A stretch of DNA of 64,000 nt from PALSA-1444 sp964291045 (GTDB taxonomy: Bacteria > Chlamydiota > Chlamydiia > Chlamydiales > Rhabdochlamydiaceae), in NCBI RefSeq assembly GCF_964291045.1, contig NZ_OZ197277.1, positions 434,001 to 498,000 on the forward strand, given 5' to 3'. The translations under genes and the position numbers were made by a program. The notes under the pieces were generated by a model that had not been told where the DNA came from, searched no databases, and worked only from the letters and a program-made list of their open reading frames with translations. This document shows, one piece after another, positions 18,274-29,200 of this stretch; within the stretch, counting starts at the first letter, position 1; the number at the start of each line of letters is the position of its first letter.

Positions 18274-19332
18274 ATGAAAAAATGGATGCTCTTCTTATTA
18301 CTCTGTAGTTGTTCTAAAGAAATACATAAGGCGCCGGTTCTTCCATATGTGAAGATCGCCTCTGCAATGCAGCAAGATGTCCCTCTTTTTTTAGAGTATG
18401 TAGGGCATATTGAGCCGAACTTACAAGTTAGCCTCAAATCTGAGGTGAGTGGTATTTTAGAAGAGGTGCATTTTATCGAAGGCAAATCTGTTAACAAAGG
18501 AGATCTTCTTTTAACTATTCATAAGGCGCCTTTTGAGGCAGCAGTTCAGCAGTGTGAGGCAGTTTTAAATCACAACTTAGCGCTTTATCAGCAAGCCCAA
18601 GACACCCTCAAGAGGTATCATGATCTTCAATTAAAAAACTATATCTCTCAGTTAGATTATGAAAATTTAAAAACAAATCTATCAATCACAGAAGCGGCTG
18701 TTGAAGAGTCTAGAGCTTTATTAAGAAAAGCACAGCTTGATTTAGATAACTGCTGCATTTACGCGCCTTTTACAGGGGTCATGGGAAAACTTTATCAAGA
18801 CCCAGGAAGTTACATCTCAGTAGGGGGAGAGAGCCCTTTAGTGACGTTAAATCAAATTACCCCGATTCGTCTTACCTTTCATGTCCCTGAAAAAGATTTT
18901 GGACTCATCACCTCTTTTCAAGCTAAAGGGTCTCTTAAGACAGAGATTTTTTATCAAAATAAGTGGATTGAAGGCACTCTTTTTCTAATAGATAATGCCA
19001 TTAATGAATTGACTGGCACCTGTCTTTTACAGGCACTATTTCCCAATCAAGATCAGGTATTATGGCCGGGGATGTTTGCAGATGTGAGGCTGATCTTAAC
19101 CACTCAAAAAGGGGCTATCACGCTCCCTTCACAATCAGTATCATCCGGGCAAAAAGGCCCGTATATTTATGTTTTACAAGATGATCAAACAGTCGAATTA
19201 AGAGAAGTGATGTTAGGACAAGATGATCTGCAATCTGTTGTGATTACAAAGGGCGTAAATGCCGGTGAAAGAGTGGTGACGGAGGGGCAAATTCATTTAA
19301 CACCAGGGGTTAAAGTTCAGGTTAAACGATGA
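18274..19332 (+). CDS. RND efflux periplasmic adaptor (AcrA/MexA-type lipoprotein)
   Basis: A 352-residue membrane fusion protein linking the inner-membrane pump to the outer-membrane channel. It starts with a lipoprotein signal (MKKWMLFLLLCSC, lipobox LCSC). Then come a lipoyl half (VSLKSEVSGILEEVHFIEGKSVNKGDLL), a helical hairpin (about 90-145), the second lipoyl half (CCIYAPFTGVMGKL) and the beta-barrel with MPGMF-like WPGMFADVRL. Start ATG 18283 is possible, but 18274 follows AAGGAGAG at the expected distance. It overlaps the pump gene by four bases (ATGA), indicating translational coupling. Confidence 0.93.
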   Translation: MKKWMLFLLLCSCSKEIHKAPVLPYVKIASAMQQDVPLFLEYVGHIEPNLQVSLKSEVSGILEEVHFIEGKSVNKGDLLLTIHKAPFEAAVQQCEAVLNHNLALYQQAQDTLKRYHDLQLKNYISQLDYENLKTNLSITEAAVEESRALLRKAQLDLDNCCIYAPFTGVMGKLYQDPGSYISVGGESPLVTLNQITPIRLTFHVPEKDFGLITSFQAKGSLKTEIFYQNKWIEGTLFLIDNAINELTGTCLLQALFPNQDQVLWPGMFADVRLILTTQKGAITLPSQSVSSGQKGPYIYVLQDDQTVELREVMLGQDDLQSVVITKGVNAGERVVTEGQIHLTPGVKVQVKR

Positions 19333-22300
19333 ACCTCTCTTCTTTCTTTATTCACCGCCCTGTTATGACCCTTTTACTGACGGCCTCAGTGATTTTTTCT
19401 GGAGTCCTCGCTTATCAAAAACTTCCCGTAAGCGCGCTTCCAAATGTCAATTATCCAGCGATCACCGTTTCAGTCAGTTATCCAGGATCTAGCCCTTTGG
19501 TGATGGCAAACACGGTTGTCAGCCCGCTAGAGAGGCAGTTTTTAACCATTGGGGGGTTAAAAACCTTAGCGTCGACAAGTTCTTTGGGAAGTGCAAACGT
19601 TGTTTTACAGTTTGATCTCAATAAAAATATCGACGGAGCAGCGCTTGATGTGCAATCTGCGATTAATGCAGCGCTTGGAGATCTTCCTCAAGATCTTCCC
19701 CATGCCCCAACCTACAGTAAAGTGAGTACGGCGCAGACGCCTGTCTTATATTTTGCCCTCACCTCAGTAACCATGCCGCGGTATGAGCTTTATGACTACG
19801 CCTACACGTTAGTGGGCGAGAGACTGAGCACCGTATCAGGAGTGGCTAAAGTAGAAGTGTACGGCTCTCCTTTTGCCATTCGGGTTCAAGTGGATCCTCA
19901 AAAGCTTGCAGCAAGAGGCATTGGAATTGATGAAGTGGCTATCGCTTTAGAAAAAGCTAATACCCACCTTCCTATAGGTGTGCTTAATGGCCCTTATAAA
20001 GAGGTCATGATTTCAACAGACGGTCAGCTAGAAAAAACATTTAACTATGACAATGTGGTCATTAAAAATAGTAATAATCAAATTGTACGGATTCAAGATG
20101 TGGGAAGAGCTGTGAATTCAACATCTAGTGATCAAGAGTATCAGCAGCTACTTACAGAAGAGGGGGCGCAAGATAGCGTGATCTTTGGGATTTTAACGCA
20201 GCCAGGTGTCAACACCATGGAGGTGATTGAAGCCATTGATGAAGTATTACCGCATCTCAAATCCACACTTCCTGGTTCCATTACACTGAAAAAATTTTTC
20301 GATAAATCAGATTTTATCCAAGAATCTCTCTTTGATGTAGAGATCACCGTCATCCTTTCCTTTATTCTGGTGATCGGGGTGATCTTTTTTTATTTTGGAA
20401 AACTACGCAATACTCTCATTCCAGCCCTCTCGCTTCCCTTGGCTGTCATGGGAGGGTTTACAGTGATGCTGATGGGGGGCCTTAGTTTAGATATTTTATC
20501 TCTTTTAGCTATCACGCTCTCTTTAGGGTTTTTAGTTGATGATGCCATTGTTGTGTTAGAAAATATCATGCGGCACGCTGAGATGGGAAAACCTCCTCTA
20601 CAAGCAGCACTTGAGGGCTCAAAGGAAATTGTGATGACTGTTGTCTCGATGACCCTTGCTTTATGTGCGGTTTTTATCCCTCTTTTTGCGATGAAGGGGG
20701 TAATTGGAGAGCTCTTTTATGAGTTTTCTTTCGTGATTGTCATCTTAATTGGATTATCAGGAGTGATCTCTTTAACACTCACACCTTTACTATGTAGCCG
20801 CTTTATTGCTGTAAAAACACGGGAGCCACACAAAAGTCAGATGCAAGAATTCTCCTCTTCTTTTCAAGAGGCGCTGCAAACAATCTATCAAAGAACACTC
20901 CAAAAATCGCTAGCCTGTCCTAAGGCAGTGCTAAGTATTTGCGTCATTTGTATTAGCGCCACCGTGGGCTTTTTTGTCTTACTTCCTTCTGATTTCTTAC
21001 CCCCAGATGATCTTGGCCTCATCATCATGCGCGCGCAAGCACTACCTGGCACATCTCCTCATGAGATGAAAACCATTCAGAAGGAACTTGAGCAAAAAAT
21101 TCGGTTTCATCCAGCAGTTCAAGAAATCATCTCGATCGCCCCGTTTCCAGATAGTAATAAAGGCGGCCTCTTTGTGAGTCTAAAACCTTTTCAAGAAAGA
21201 GAATCTATCTTTAAGGTGATGGACGATTTTAACAAGGTTTATGAAACCTCTACCAAAGCTAAAATCTACATGAAGCCGCTTCCTCTCATTGATCTTCAGG
21301 TGAGCACTTCAAGCACAAATGCAGCTTATCAATACACTCTGCAAAGTTTAAATACAGAAGATCTCTATTTAGTAGCAGATACGTTCATGAATAAGATGAA
21401 AATGATCCCTGAAATCAAACAAGTGAGCTCTGATATGGAGCTTAAACAACCAGGTCTTTTTCTCTCTCTTCAAAGAGATCAAGCTGATCTCTTAAGTGTC
21501 TCTGCAGAAGGGATTGAGTCTGTTTTATCATATGCCTTTGGAAAGCGCCCAATCACGTTCATGAATCAATCTCAAAATCAATACGATGTGATTTTAGAGG
21601 TGGAAAAAAAGTTTTCCAGAGATAAAACTAATCTCAATCAACTCTATGTCAGATCTTCAAAAGGCCCCCTTGTGCCGCTAAGTAGTTTAGTCAAAGCTCA
21701 TGAAACAGTTGGTCCCTTAAATATTAACCGCATTAATGGGATGCCAGCTGTGAACTTATTCTTTGATATTGGTAAAGCGCCGCTTGGGCCTGTGTTAGAG
21801 CAGATTAAAACAGTGGCTCTAGAAACACTTCCCTCAACTGTAATCGGGACGGCTCAAGGAAATGCCGAGGTGTTTCAAAGCTCTTTGAGCAGTCTCTACA
21901 TTGCTCTTGTGATTGCTTTTTTCGTGGTCTATGTGATCTTAGGCATACTATATGAAGATTTTTTACATCCGCTCACGGTGATGTCAACACTTCCTCCTGC
22001 TGCTTTTGGGGGGCTTGCGACACTTGCTCTTTTTAGAGAGCCTCTTTCTCTTTACGCCTTTGTAGGACTTATTCTTCTTTTAGGAATTGTGATGAAAAAT
22101 GGCATCATGATGGTGGATTTTGCAACAACCTACTTTAAACAAGGCAAAACACATCACGACTCTATCACTCAAGCGTGTTTAGAGAGGTTTCGTCCGATTT
22201 TAATGACAACATTTTCAGCGCTCATGGGAGCAGTTCCCATTGCCATAGGGATTGGAGGGATGACAGCTCAAAGTAGACGGTCTCTTGGTCTTGTGATTAT

Positions 22301-22400
22301 TGGAGGGCTTCTCATTTCTCAAGTGATTACGCTCTATGTCACTCCGGCTCTTTATCTTTTTTTAGAAAGGATACGAAGCTATTTTCTGAAGTCAGAATAG
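19329..22400 (+). CDS. RND multidrug efflux transporter (AcrB/MdtB/MdtC-type)
   Basis: A 1023-residue inner-membrane proton-driven pump. It has the normal length and the two-fold RND architecture: TM1 at SSFFIHRPVMTLLL, a first large periplasmic loop, TM2-6, then a repeat of the arrangement. Proton-relay residues are present: Asp404 and Asp405 in GFLVDDAIVV and Lys923 in GIVMKNGIMM. With the TolC-like and AcrA-like genes it makes a full tripartite export system. A piece of its 3' end is copied at 25906-26062 as part of the tandem duplication that follows. Confidence 0.94.
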   Translation: MNLSSFFIHRPVMTLLLTASVIFSGVLAYQKLPVSALPNVNYPAITVSVSYPGSSPLVMANTVVSPLERQFLTIGGLKTLASTSSLGSANVVLQFDLNKNIDGAALDVQSAINAALGDLPQDLPHAPTYSKVSTAQTPVLYFALTSVTMPRYELYDYAYTLVGERLSTVSGVAKVEVYGSPFAIRVQVDPQKLAARGIGIDEVAIALEKANTHLPIGVLNGPYKEVMISTDGQLEKTFNYDNVVIKNSNNQIVRIQDVGRAVNSTSSDQEYQQLLTEEGAQDSVIFGILTQPGVNTMEVIEAIDEVLPHLKSTLPGSITLKKFFDKSDFIQESLFDVEITVILSFILVIGVIFFYFGKLRNTLIPALSLPLAVMGGFTVMLMGGLSLDILSLLAITLSLGFLVDDAIVVLENIMRHAEMGKPPLQAALEGSKEIVMTVVSMTLALCAVFIPLFAMKGVIGELFYEFSFVIVILIGLSGVISLTLTPLLCSRFIAVKTREPHKSQMQEFSSSFQEALQTIYQRTLQKSLACPKAVLSICVICISATVGFFVLLPSDFLPPDDLGLIIMRAQALPGTSPHEMKTIQKELEQKIRFHPAVQEIISIAPFPDSNKGGLFVSLKPFQERESIFKVMDDFNKVYETSTKAKIYMKPLPLIDLQVSTSSTNAAYQYTLQSLNTEDLYLVADTFMNKMKMIPEIKQVSSDMELKQPGLFLSLQRDQADLLSVSAEGIESVLSYAFGKRPITFMNQSQNQYDVILEVEKKFSRDKTNLNQLYVRSSKGPLVPLSSLVKAHETVGPLNINRINGMPAVNLFFDIGKAPLGPVLEQIKTVALETLPSTVIGTAQGNAEVFQSSLSSLYIALVIAFFVVYVILGILYEDFLHPLTVMSTLPPAAFGGLATLALFREPLSLYAFVGLILLLGIVMKNGIMMVDFATTYFKQGKTHHDSITQACLERFRPILMTTFSALMGAVPIAIGIGGMTAQSRRSLGLVIIGGLLISQVITLYVTPALYLFLERIRSYFLKSE

Positions 22401-22619
22401 ATTTTATCTAAAAAAATAAAGCCTCCTTAAGCTTTTGATTGTAAAAGAAGTAGGGGCAATCATGCCCATTTGAGAGCCATATCCTCTCTTCTTCAAAAAT
22501 AAACGGTATGATAACCTAATCGCCTTGAAACAAAAAAATAAAATTTAAAATTGTTGAGATGGCTGTTTTCTCTTAAAAAAGAGAAGACGCTCTTAAGGCT
22601 ATTTACAAGGAGTTTTTCT

Positions 22620-25600
22620 ATGACCATCAGGCCCTTATCTTCCATTATCGAGTCTTTAACACAAGCCGCTGCTGATCCTGTTTTACATGACTGCTTAACA
22701 GAGGCTGTTAGGTTATTTCCGTGCGGGCATCATGTGAATGAAGATGTTGCAAAACTGATCATGGGAAAAAGAAAAGTGTGTCCGATTGATCAACAGCTGA
22801 TTGAAAAATATGAACCTGATCATAAATTAAGAGAAATTGCTAGGCAGATTGCTCTTTTAACACCTGCTTTGCATGAGCAGCCTCCTCTAGAAAGACCTCT
22901 GATAAGAACAACACCAGCACCTGTTCCTGTGCCTGTAGAAGTGGATATTGCGCACAATTTATCTCCTTTAGAGCTGAAAAAAATTCCGACTTCAGAGTTT
23001 AAAAAACGGCTAAGAGATGAGCCTGATAATGGAAAGCTGTATCGAAATCTTGCAAAAACACTCTCCCTAGGAGAGACAGTCAGTTTAAATAAAAAATCTT
23101 TTTCCCGGGAATTACTCTATACAACAGCGATTGAGCTGGATGCGCAAGATAGCATCGCTTATTGCGATCTAGCTAATATCTTAGTAGAAGAGAAAAAAAG
23201 TGAAATTAAGATCAAAGAAAAAACGTATAGTGTGAGTGACTTGTATTTTCAGGCTCTATTATTAGATCCTAATAATAGTGAGGCGTGTGTCCATGTAGGA
23301 AAACTTCTTCAAGGTGAAGAAAAATTCCCCATTTTAGGTGAAGAACTAGGGCAGCAAGCACTTTATTTAAGGGCTATTGAAAAAGAGCCAAATCTCGCAA
23401 TTGCCTATGCAGCTCTTGGAGATAGTTTTCAAGAAGGCGGCTCTATTAATGGACTTGGTGAAGAGCTTCAATCTAAAAAAGCGCTTTATATAAAAGCTAT
23501 TGAGCTTTCTTTGGAGGAAATTAGGCCCTATATTGATCTTGCTAATCATATAAAAGATGAAGTCATTCCAATTAATCAAACCCCGTTTACAAAAGAGACG
23601 CTATATCTTAAAGCGATTGAACTAGGGGCACAAGCAAGCGAGCCGTATTTCAAACTCGCTCAAATTCTTCCTAAAAAAGGGATGACCTATCAAGGTAAAC
23701 TATTCACAAAAAAAGAACTTTATCAACAAGTCATTGAAAAAGATGACAGATACCCTGAAGCATTTTTTCACCTAGCTTCTCTAGCAACCCTTAAGGAGTC
23801 TTTTTTAATTGCTGGTAAGGAATTTGTAAAAAAAGACCTCTTATGTGAGGCGATTAAAAAGGGATTTGTAGAGAGTAGAGTGTATGTCATGCTAGCTGAT
23901 CTTTTACAAAAAGATGAAACGGCTTCCTTGCCTAAATCCATGACAAAAAAAGGGCTTTATCTTGAAGCGGTGCGGCGCAATCCTCACGACTCTGCTGCCT
24001 ATGTGGGTATTGGCTCTTGCTTAGAGGCTGGAGAAAAGGAGCCTCTTTTTAAAAATAGTACTGAGAGTTTTTCTTCCCTTGAGCTTTATCAAGAGGCTAT
24101 AAAAATCAATCCTAAAGAGCCAAGAGCTTATGTAGCGATTGGAAAGACGTTAATTGGTAAGAGACCTTTTGAAATGAATGCAAAAAAATATTCAAGAGAA
24201 GCGCTATATCAACTTGCCATTGATCTAGATCCCTTTTATGCAGATCCTTATCTAGAACTTGCGCTTCAGTTAGATGGAGAAAAAACGATCGTCTTAAAAG
24301 AGGGAGAGTTCAATAAACAAACCCTTCTACAAAGAACCTTAGAGTGTAATCCTGATCAGCCTTCTGTATATTTACAACTCGCACAAATGATTCCAAATGA
24401 TGGAACAGTTACTATCGGAGAAAAAACGTTTTCCAAGAAGGAGCTCTATATTAAGGCAATTGAATTAGGGGCTCGCCATAGTCAACCTTACTTTGATTTA
24501 GCAGAGCTATTAAATCATGATGAACAAGTAACTGTATCAGGACAGAAATTTGAGCAAAAAGATCTCTATCTTAAAGTAGTTCATCTGAATCGTCATAAAA
24601 GTAGTGCCTATAGGCGGTTGGCACACCTTTTAGAAGAAGGCGAAACAGTTACTATAAGAGAAGAGAAATGGAACCAGGATCATCTTAAGAGAGCAGCAGA
24701 AACAGTTGATCTGATGGAAAAGTATATTCAAGGAGTTGAAAGGGCTGTTGATAAAAAAGAGGCTTATCTAAATCTTGCTGATAAGATTGACCAAGGAGAC
24801 CCCGTTGAGCTTGTAAATGGAGAGAAAATTGATAAAAAAGGGCTCTATCTGAAATGCATTGACATAGACCCAACAGATGGTAGGCTCTATATTGAAGCTG
24901 CTGCTTTTCTTAAAAAAGGGGAGTCATTAACGTTAATCAATAAAAAAAAGATGTCTAAAGAAGCGCTGTATTATAAAGGAATGAAGCTTCTTCCTGAGAC
25001 AGTTGAAAAATACCACTGGATAGCCGATACTCTCAAAGAAGAAGAAGAATTAACATGGACTATTGAAGGCAAAATTCCTGAAATTGTCACGATTTCACGT
25101 AAGGAGTTATATGTTAAGGCGATTGAGATAGATCCGAGTGATGCAGACTCTTACTGTTATCTTGCCAATCATATCAAGCAGAAAAAAATCCAGATGGGTA
25201 GAGATAAGATGTCTAAAAGAGATTTGTATGTTAAAGCCATTACACTCACTCCAAAAAAGAGTCATCCTCATCTTAGGCTAGCCATACCTCTTTTGAAAAA
25301 TGAATCAATTAAGGTGAGAGAAGAGATGCTTTCTAAGAGGCAGCTTTGTTTAAGAGCTCTTGAACATATACGCAATAACAATTTAGAAGATAAAGGGGAG
25401 AAGGCTCTAGCTTACTACTACTTAGCAAGCACCTTAGAGAAGACAGAGGAGGATGTCACGGTTGAGGGGAAAGTTTTTTCTTTAGAAAAACTTTATTGCA
25501 AGGTGATTGAACTGGGTGTAAATTATAAAGATGTCTATGAAAGACTTTTGAATATAAAACCTCCACTTCCTTCGATTCAATTGATGAATGGAGACACCCT

Positions 25601-25667
25601 ATCTAGGGAGGAGATGAAGCAAAGGAAGAGAATGGCTCCAAGTAAAAGAGACTTATTACACGGCTAA
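22620..25667 (+). CDS. U-box-like domain plus TPR-variant repeat protein (copy 1)
   Basis: A 1015-residue protein. Start ATG 22620 is chosen over an in-frame TTG at 22551 because AAGGAG lies seven bases upstream and the resulting N-terminus (MTIRPLSSI) matches the other members of this family. Residues 19-78 look like a U-box: D-P-V at 19-21, PCGH at 34-37, CPID at 54-57 and a Y-E-P-D-H-K-L helix entry. U-box domains recruit E2 ubiquitin-conjugating enzymes. From about residue 105 to 1000 there are some 22 repeats of 40-41 residues, consensus AY..LA..L...E.V...G....KKELYLKAIEL.P. These are TPRs with a six- to seven-residue hairpin inserted between the helices. No signal peptide or transmembrane segment is seen. 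It is probably a secreted E3 ligase-like effector (inference); partner unknown. Confidence 0.8.
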   Translation: MTIRPLSSIIESLTQAAADPVLHDCLTEAVRLFPCGHHVNEDVAKLIMGKRKVCPIDQQLIEKYEPDHKLREIARQIALLTPALHEQPPLERPLIRTTPAPVPVPVEVDIAHNLSPLELKKIPTSEFKKRLRDEPDNGKLYRNLAKTLSLGETVSLNKKSFSRELLYTTAIELDAQDSIAYCDLANILVEEKKSEIKIKEKTYSVSDLYFQALLLDPNNSEACVHVGKLLQGEEKFPILGEELGQQALYLRAIEKEPNLAIAYAALGDSFQEGGSINGLGEELQSKKALYIKAIELSLEEIRPYIDLANHIKDEVIPINQTPFTKETLYLKAIELGAQASEPYFKLAQILPKKGMTYQGKLFTKKELYQQVIEKDDRYPEAFFHLASLATLKESFLIAGKEFVKKDLLCEAIKKGFVESRVYVMLADLLQKDETASLPKSMTKKGLYLEAVRRNPHDSAAYVGIGSCLEAGEKEPLFKNSTESFSSLELYQEAIKINPKEPRAYVAIGKTLIGKRPFEMNAKKYSREALYQLAIDLDPFYADPYLELALQLDGEKTIVLKEGEFNKQTLLQRTLECNPDQPSVYLQLAQMIPNDGTVTIGEKTFSKKELYIKAIELGARHSQPYFDLAELLNHDEQVTVSGQKFEQKDLYLKVVHLNRHKSSAYRRLAHLLEEGETVTIREEKWNQDHLKRAAETVDLMEKYIQGVERAVDKKEAYLNLADKIDQGDPVELVNGEKIDKKGLYLKCIDIDPTDGRLYIEAAAFLKKGESLTLINKKKMSKEALYYKGMKLLPETVEKYHWIADTLKEEEELTWTIEGKIPEIVTISRKELYVKAIEIDPSDADSYCYLANHIKQKKIQMGRDKMSKRDLYVKAITLTPKKSHPHLRLAIPLLKNESIKVREEMLSKRQLCLRALEHIRNNNLEDKGEKALAYYYLASTLEKTEEDVTVEGKVFSLEKLYCKVIELGVNYKDVYERLLNIKPPLPSIQLMNGDTLSREEMKQRKRMAPSKRDLLHG

Positions 25668-25683
25668 GAGCTAGCTTCTTGAT

Positions 25684-25722
25684 AAGAAGAGTAAAAAATC
25701 TTTTTTTACTCCTCTTTTTTTA
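25684..25722 (+). terminator. Rho-independent terminator after the first U-box/TPR gene
   Basis: The stem aagaagagtaaaaaa / ttttttactcctctt has one mismatch and a three-base loop and is followed by a T-run. It lies 17 bases after the stop codon. The same structure is duplicated after the second copy. Confidence 0.75.
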
Positions 25723-25754
25723 TGTCAGAAATGATCTTAAGTTCAAAACAGCTT

Positions 25755-25903
25755 TTAGGAAAACTTAGGATGAAACTTTTCAAAAGCTGTGTGCAAATGC
25801 TTACGGCTCACATGTGTATAACGGTCTGTTGTTGCAATATGAGCATCTTTTAGAAGCTCTTGTATAATCCGTAAATCAGCCTCATTTTTTAGAAGAGGTG
25901 TTT
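25755..25903 (-). pseudogene. Fragment of the xerD 3' end (duplication scar)
   Basis: This about 149-bp piece closely matches 29406-29552, the C-terminal coding end of the intact recombinase, including its stop codon position. It stops abruptly inside the catalytic domain. It cannot be functional and marks the right edge of duplication unit 1. Confidence 0.9.
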
Positions 25904-25905
25904 TT

Positions 25906-26062
25906 AATGGGTATTAGAGAGGTGATAGCTGAAAATAGGATATCTCTTGATCTTATCATTGTTAAGAGGCTTCTTATTTCTCAAATGATTGCACTCTATG
26001 ATCCTTCTTAACTTTATCTTTTTTAGAAAGAGTAATAGGTTATTTTCTAAAAATTAGAATAG
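25906..26062 (+). pseudogene. Fragment of the RND transporter 3' end (duplication scar)
   Basis: It aligns with 22240-22400, the last codons of the efflux pump, up to the same TAG stop, with many substitutions and small indels. It begins directly after the xerD fragment, so the two mark the duplication junction. The rest of the 614-bp gap 25668-26281 is a copy of 22401-22619 serving as leader of the second gene. Confidence 0.88.
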
Positions 26063-26281
26063 ATTTTTTTTCTGAAAAAATAAAGCAATCTTAAGCTTTT
26101 GATTGTAAAAGAAGTAGAGATGATCGCATATTGGAGAGTCATATCCCCCCTTTCTTCAAAAATAAACGTTATGTTAACCTAATCGAAGTTCATCTAAAAA
26201 TAAAATTTAAAATTATTGAGATCGCAGGTTTCTTTTAAAAGAGAGAAGGCGCTCTTAAGAGTATTGATCAGGAGGTTTTCT

Positions 26282-29200
26282 ATGACCATTCAGCCACTAT
26301 CTTCCATTATCGAATCTTTAACACAATCGGCTAACGATCCTATTTTTCATGACTGTTTAACAGAGGCTGTCACATTATTTCCGTGCGGGCATAATGTAAA
26401 TGAAGATGTTGCAGAAAGTAGCATGAAAAAAAGACAAGTGTGTCCCGTTGATAGGCATCCCATTACGGGATATGCACCGAACCATACATTAAGAAATATG
26501 GCTCGGCAGATTGCTCTTTTAACCCCTGCTTTCAATCAACAAATGTCTGCAAAAGCGCCCACAATAGATGATGTCCAAATGCCGATTTATGCGCTCAATT
26601 ATGAAGTCGATATTGCACATAATTTATCTTCTTCGGAGCTTAAAAAAATTCCTGCTTCAGAATTTAAAAAACGTTTAAGAGATGAGCCTGATAATGGGAA
26701 GCTTTATAGAAATCTTGCAAAAACACTCTCACTAGGAGAAACGGTGAGTGTAAATAAAAAAATTTTAACTAGAGAGTTACTCTGTAAAAAAGCGATTGAA
26801 TTTGACGAGCAAGACAGCATGGCTTATTGCTATCTAGCTGATATCTTAATGGAAGAGAGAAAAAATGAAATCAAGCTTAAAGAAAAATTTTATTCTATAA
26901 GAGAGCTCTATTATAAGGCGTTATCATTAGATCCTAATAATAGTGAGGTATGTGTGCGGGCAGGAAAGTTTCTTCAAGATGGAGCCACATTCTCTCTTTT
27001 AGGTAAAGAGCTAGGGCAGCAAGAACTTTACTTAAGAGCCATTGAAAAGGATCCTCATTGTTCTATTGCATATGCAGCTCTTGGCGACTGTTTTCAAGAA
27101 GGGAGCCTTATCAATGGATTAGGTGAGGAGTTTCAATCTAAAAAAGCGCTTTATGTCAAAGCCATTGAGCTCTCTTCAGAGGAAAGTAGGCCATATATTG
27201 ATCTTGCCAATCATTTAAAAGAAAAAGAAGAAGTTCAGGTTCATCAGGAAGTATTTACCAAGGAGGATCTTTATATTAAAGCGATTGAATTAGGAGTGCA
27301 GGAAAGCGAGCCGTATTTCAAACTCGCTCAAATTCTTCCTAAACAAGATATTCGCCTTCAATTGCAGCTATATCGACAAGCCATTGAACAAGATGACAAA
27401 TACCCTGAAGCGTTCTTTCATCTGGCTTCTATAGTAAAACCTTACAAATCTTTTTTGATTTCAGGTAAGGAATACTTAAAAAAACAACTCCTATGTGAAG
27501 CAATTAAAAGGGGATTTGTAGAGAGTAGAGTGTATGTCATGCTAGCTGATCTGTTGCAAAAAGATGAAACGGCTTCCTTGCATAAACCCATGACAAAAAA
27601 AGAACTTTATCTTGAAGCGGTACGGCGCAATCCTCACGACTCTGCTGCCTATGTTGGCATTGGCTCTTGCTTAGAGGCTGGAGAAAAGGAAGTTCTTTTA
27701 AAAAATAGTACCCAGAGTTTTTCTTCCTTTGAGCTATATAAAGAGGCTATACGGATCAATCCTAAAGAACCAAGAGCCTATGTTGCGATTGGAAAGACGT
27801 TAGGAGAAAAGGGTCAATTTGAAATCGAGAAGGAAAAATATTCAAGGGAAGAGTTATATCAATACGCCATTGATTTGGACCCCTCTTATGCAGATCCTTA
27901 TCTTGAACTTGCGTTTCAGTTAGGTGAGAAAGGAAGTGTTGTCTTAGAAAACAGAGAGTTAAATAAACAAGATCTTTTATGCAAAACCTTAGAGTGTAAT
28001 CCTTACCAACCTTCTGTGTATTTACAGTTAGCTCAAATGATTCCAGATTATGAAAAGGTCATCATCGGTGATAAAATGTTTTCTAAGAAGGAGCTCTATG
28101 TTAAGGCAATTAAATTAGGAAGCAGGCATAGTCAGCCTTACTTTGAGTTAGCAGAGCTCTTAGTCCCTGATGAAGCGGTTATGTTATCAGGAAATGCATT
28201 AGCGCAAAAAGATCTCTATCTTAAAGTGATTCATCTGAATCGTCATAAAAGTAGTGCTTATCTACGTTTAGCACATCTTTTAGTTGAAAATGAAACGGTC
28301 ACTATAAGAGGGAATCCATGGAACCAGGATCATCTGGAGAGGGCAGCAGAAGTCGTCTATCTGATGGAAAAATATATTCAAGAAGTTGAAAGGGCTGTTA
28401 ATAAAAAAGAGGCGTACCTGAATCTTGCTGATAAGATTGAACCAGGTAATCTTGTTGAGTTAATCAATGGGGAGAAAATCGATAAAAAAGGGCTCTATCT
28501 TAAATGCATTGATATAGATCCAACAGATGGCAAACTCTATATCGAGGCTACCTCTTTTCTTAAAAAAGGGGAGTCATTAATGTTAATCAATAAAAAAAGG
28601 ATGTCTAAAGAAGAGCTGTATTATAAAGGAATAGAGCTTCTTCCTAAGACCGCTGCAAATTACCATTGGATAGCCTCTACCCTTTCCTCTGACGAGGAAT
28701 TAACATGGACCATTGAAGGCAAAATGCCTGAAATTGTCACGATTTCACGTAAGGAGTTATACGTTAGGGCTATTAAGCTAGATCCGGTTAATGCAGACTC
28801 TTACTGCTATCTTGCTGATCATATCAAACCTGGCCAGGTCCAGGTATTTGGTAGAGAGAGATTATTTCAGCCAGAGTTATATTTGAGAGCTATTATGCTT
28901 AATCCAAAAAAGAGTCATCCTCATCTGGGATTAGCCATGCTTCTTGAGAAAAATGGAGTAAGAATGGTGGGAAGGGAAATACTTTCTAAAAGGCAACTTT
29001 GTCTGAAAGCTCTTGAGCATATACGTAATAACAATTTACAAGATCAAGAGAAAAAGTGTCACGCGTATTACCATTTGGCAAGCACATTAGATAAAAAAGA
29101 AGATCAGGTGACAATTAATGGAGAAACAATTTCTCAAGAAAAACTCTATTGTAAAGTGATTGAACTCAATAGAGAATATCACAAAGCATATGAAAAGCTT

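Noticed and set aside
22551..22619. TTG-initiated extension of the first U-box/TPR protein
   Set aside because: The downstream ATG has a strong AAGGAG and gives the N-terminus shared by paralogues; the extension lies in the leader.
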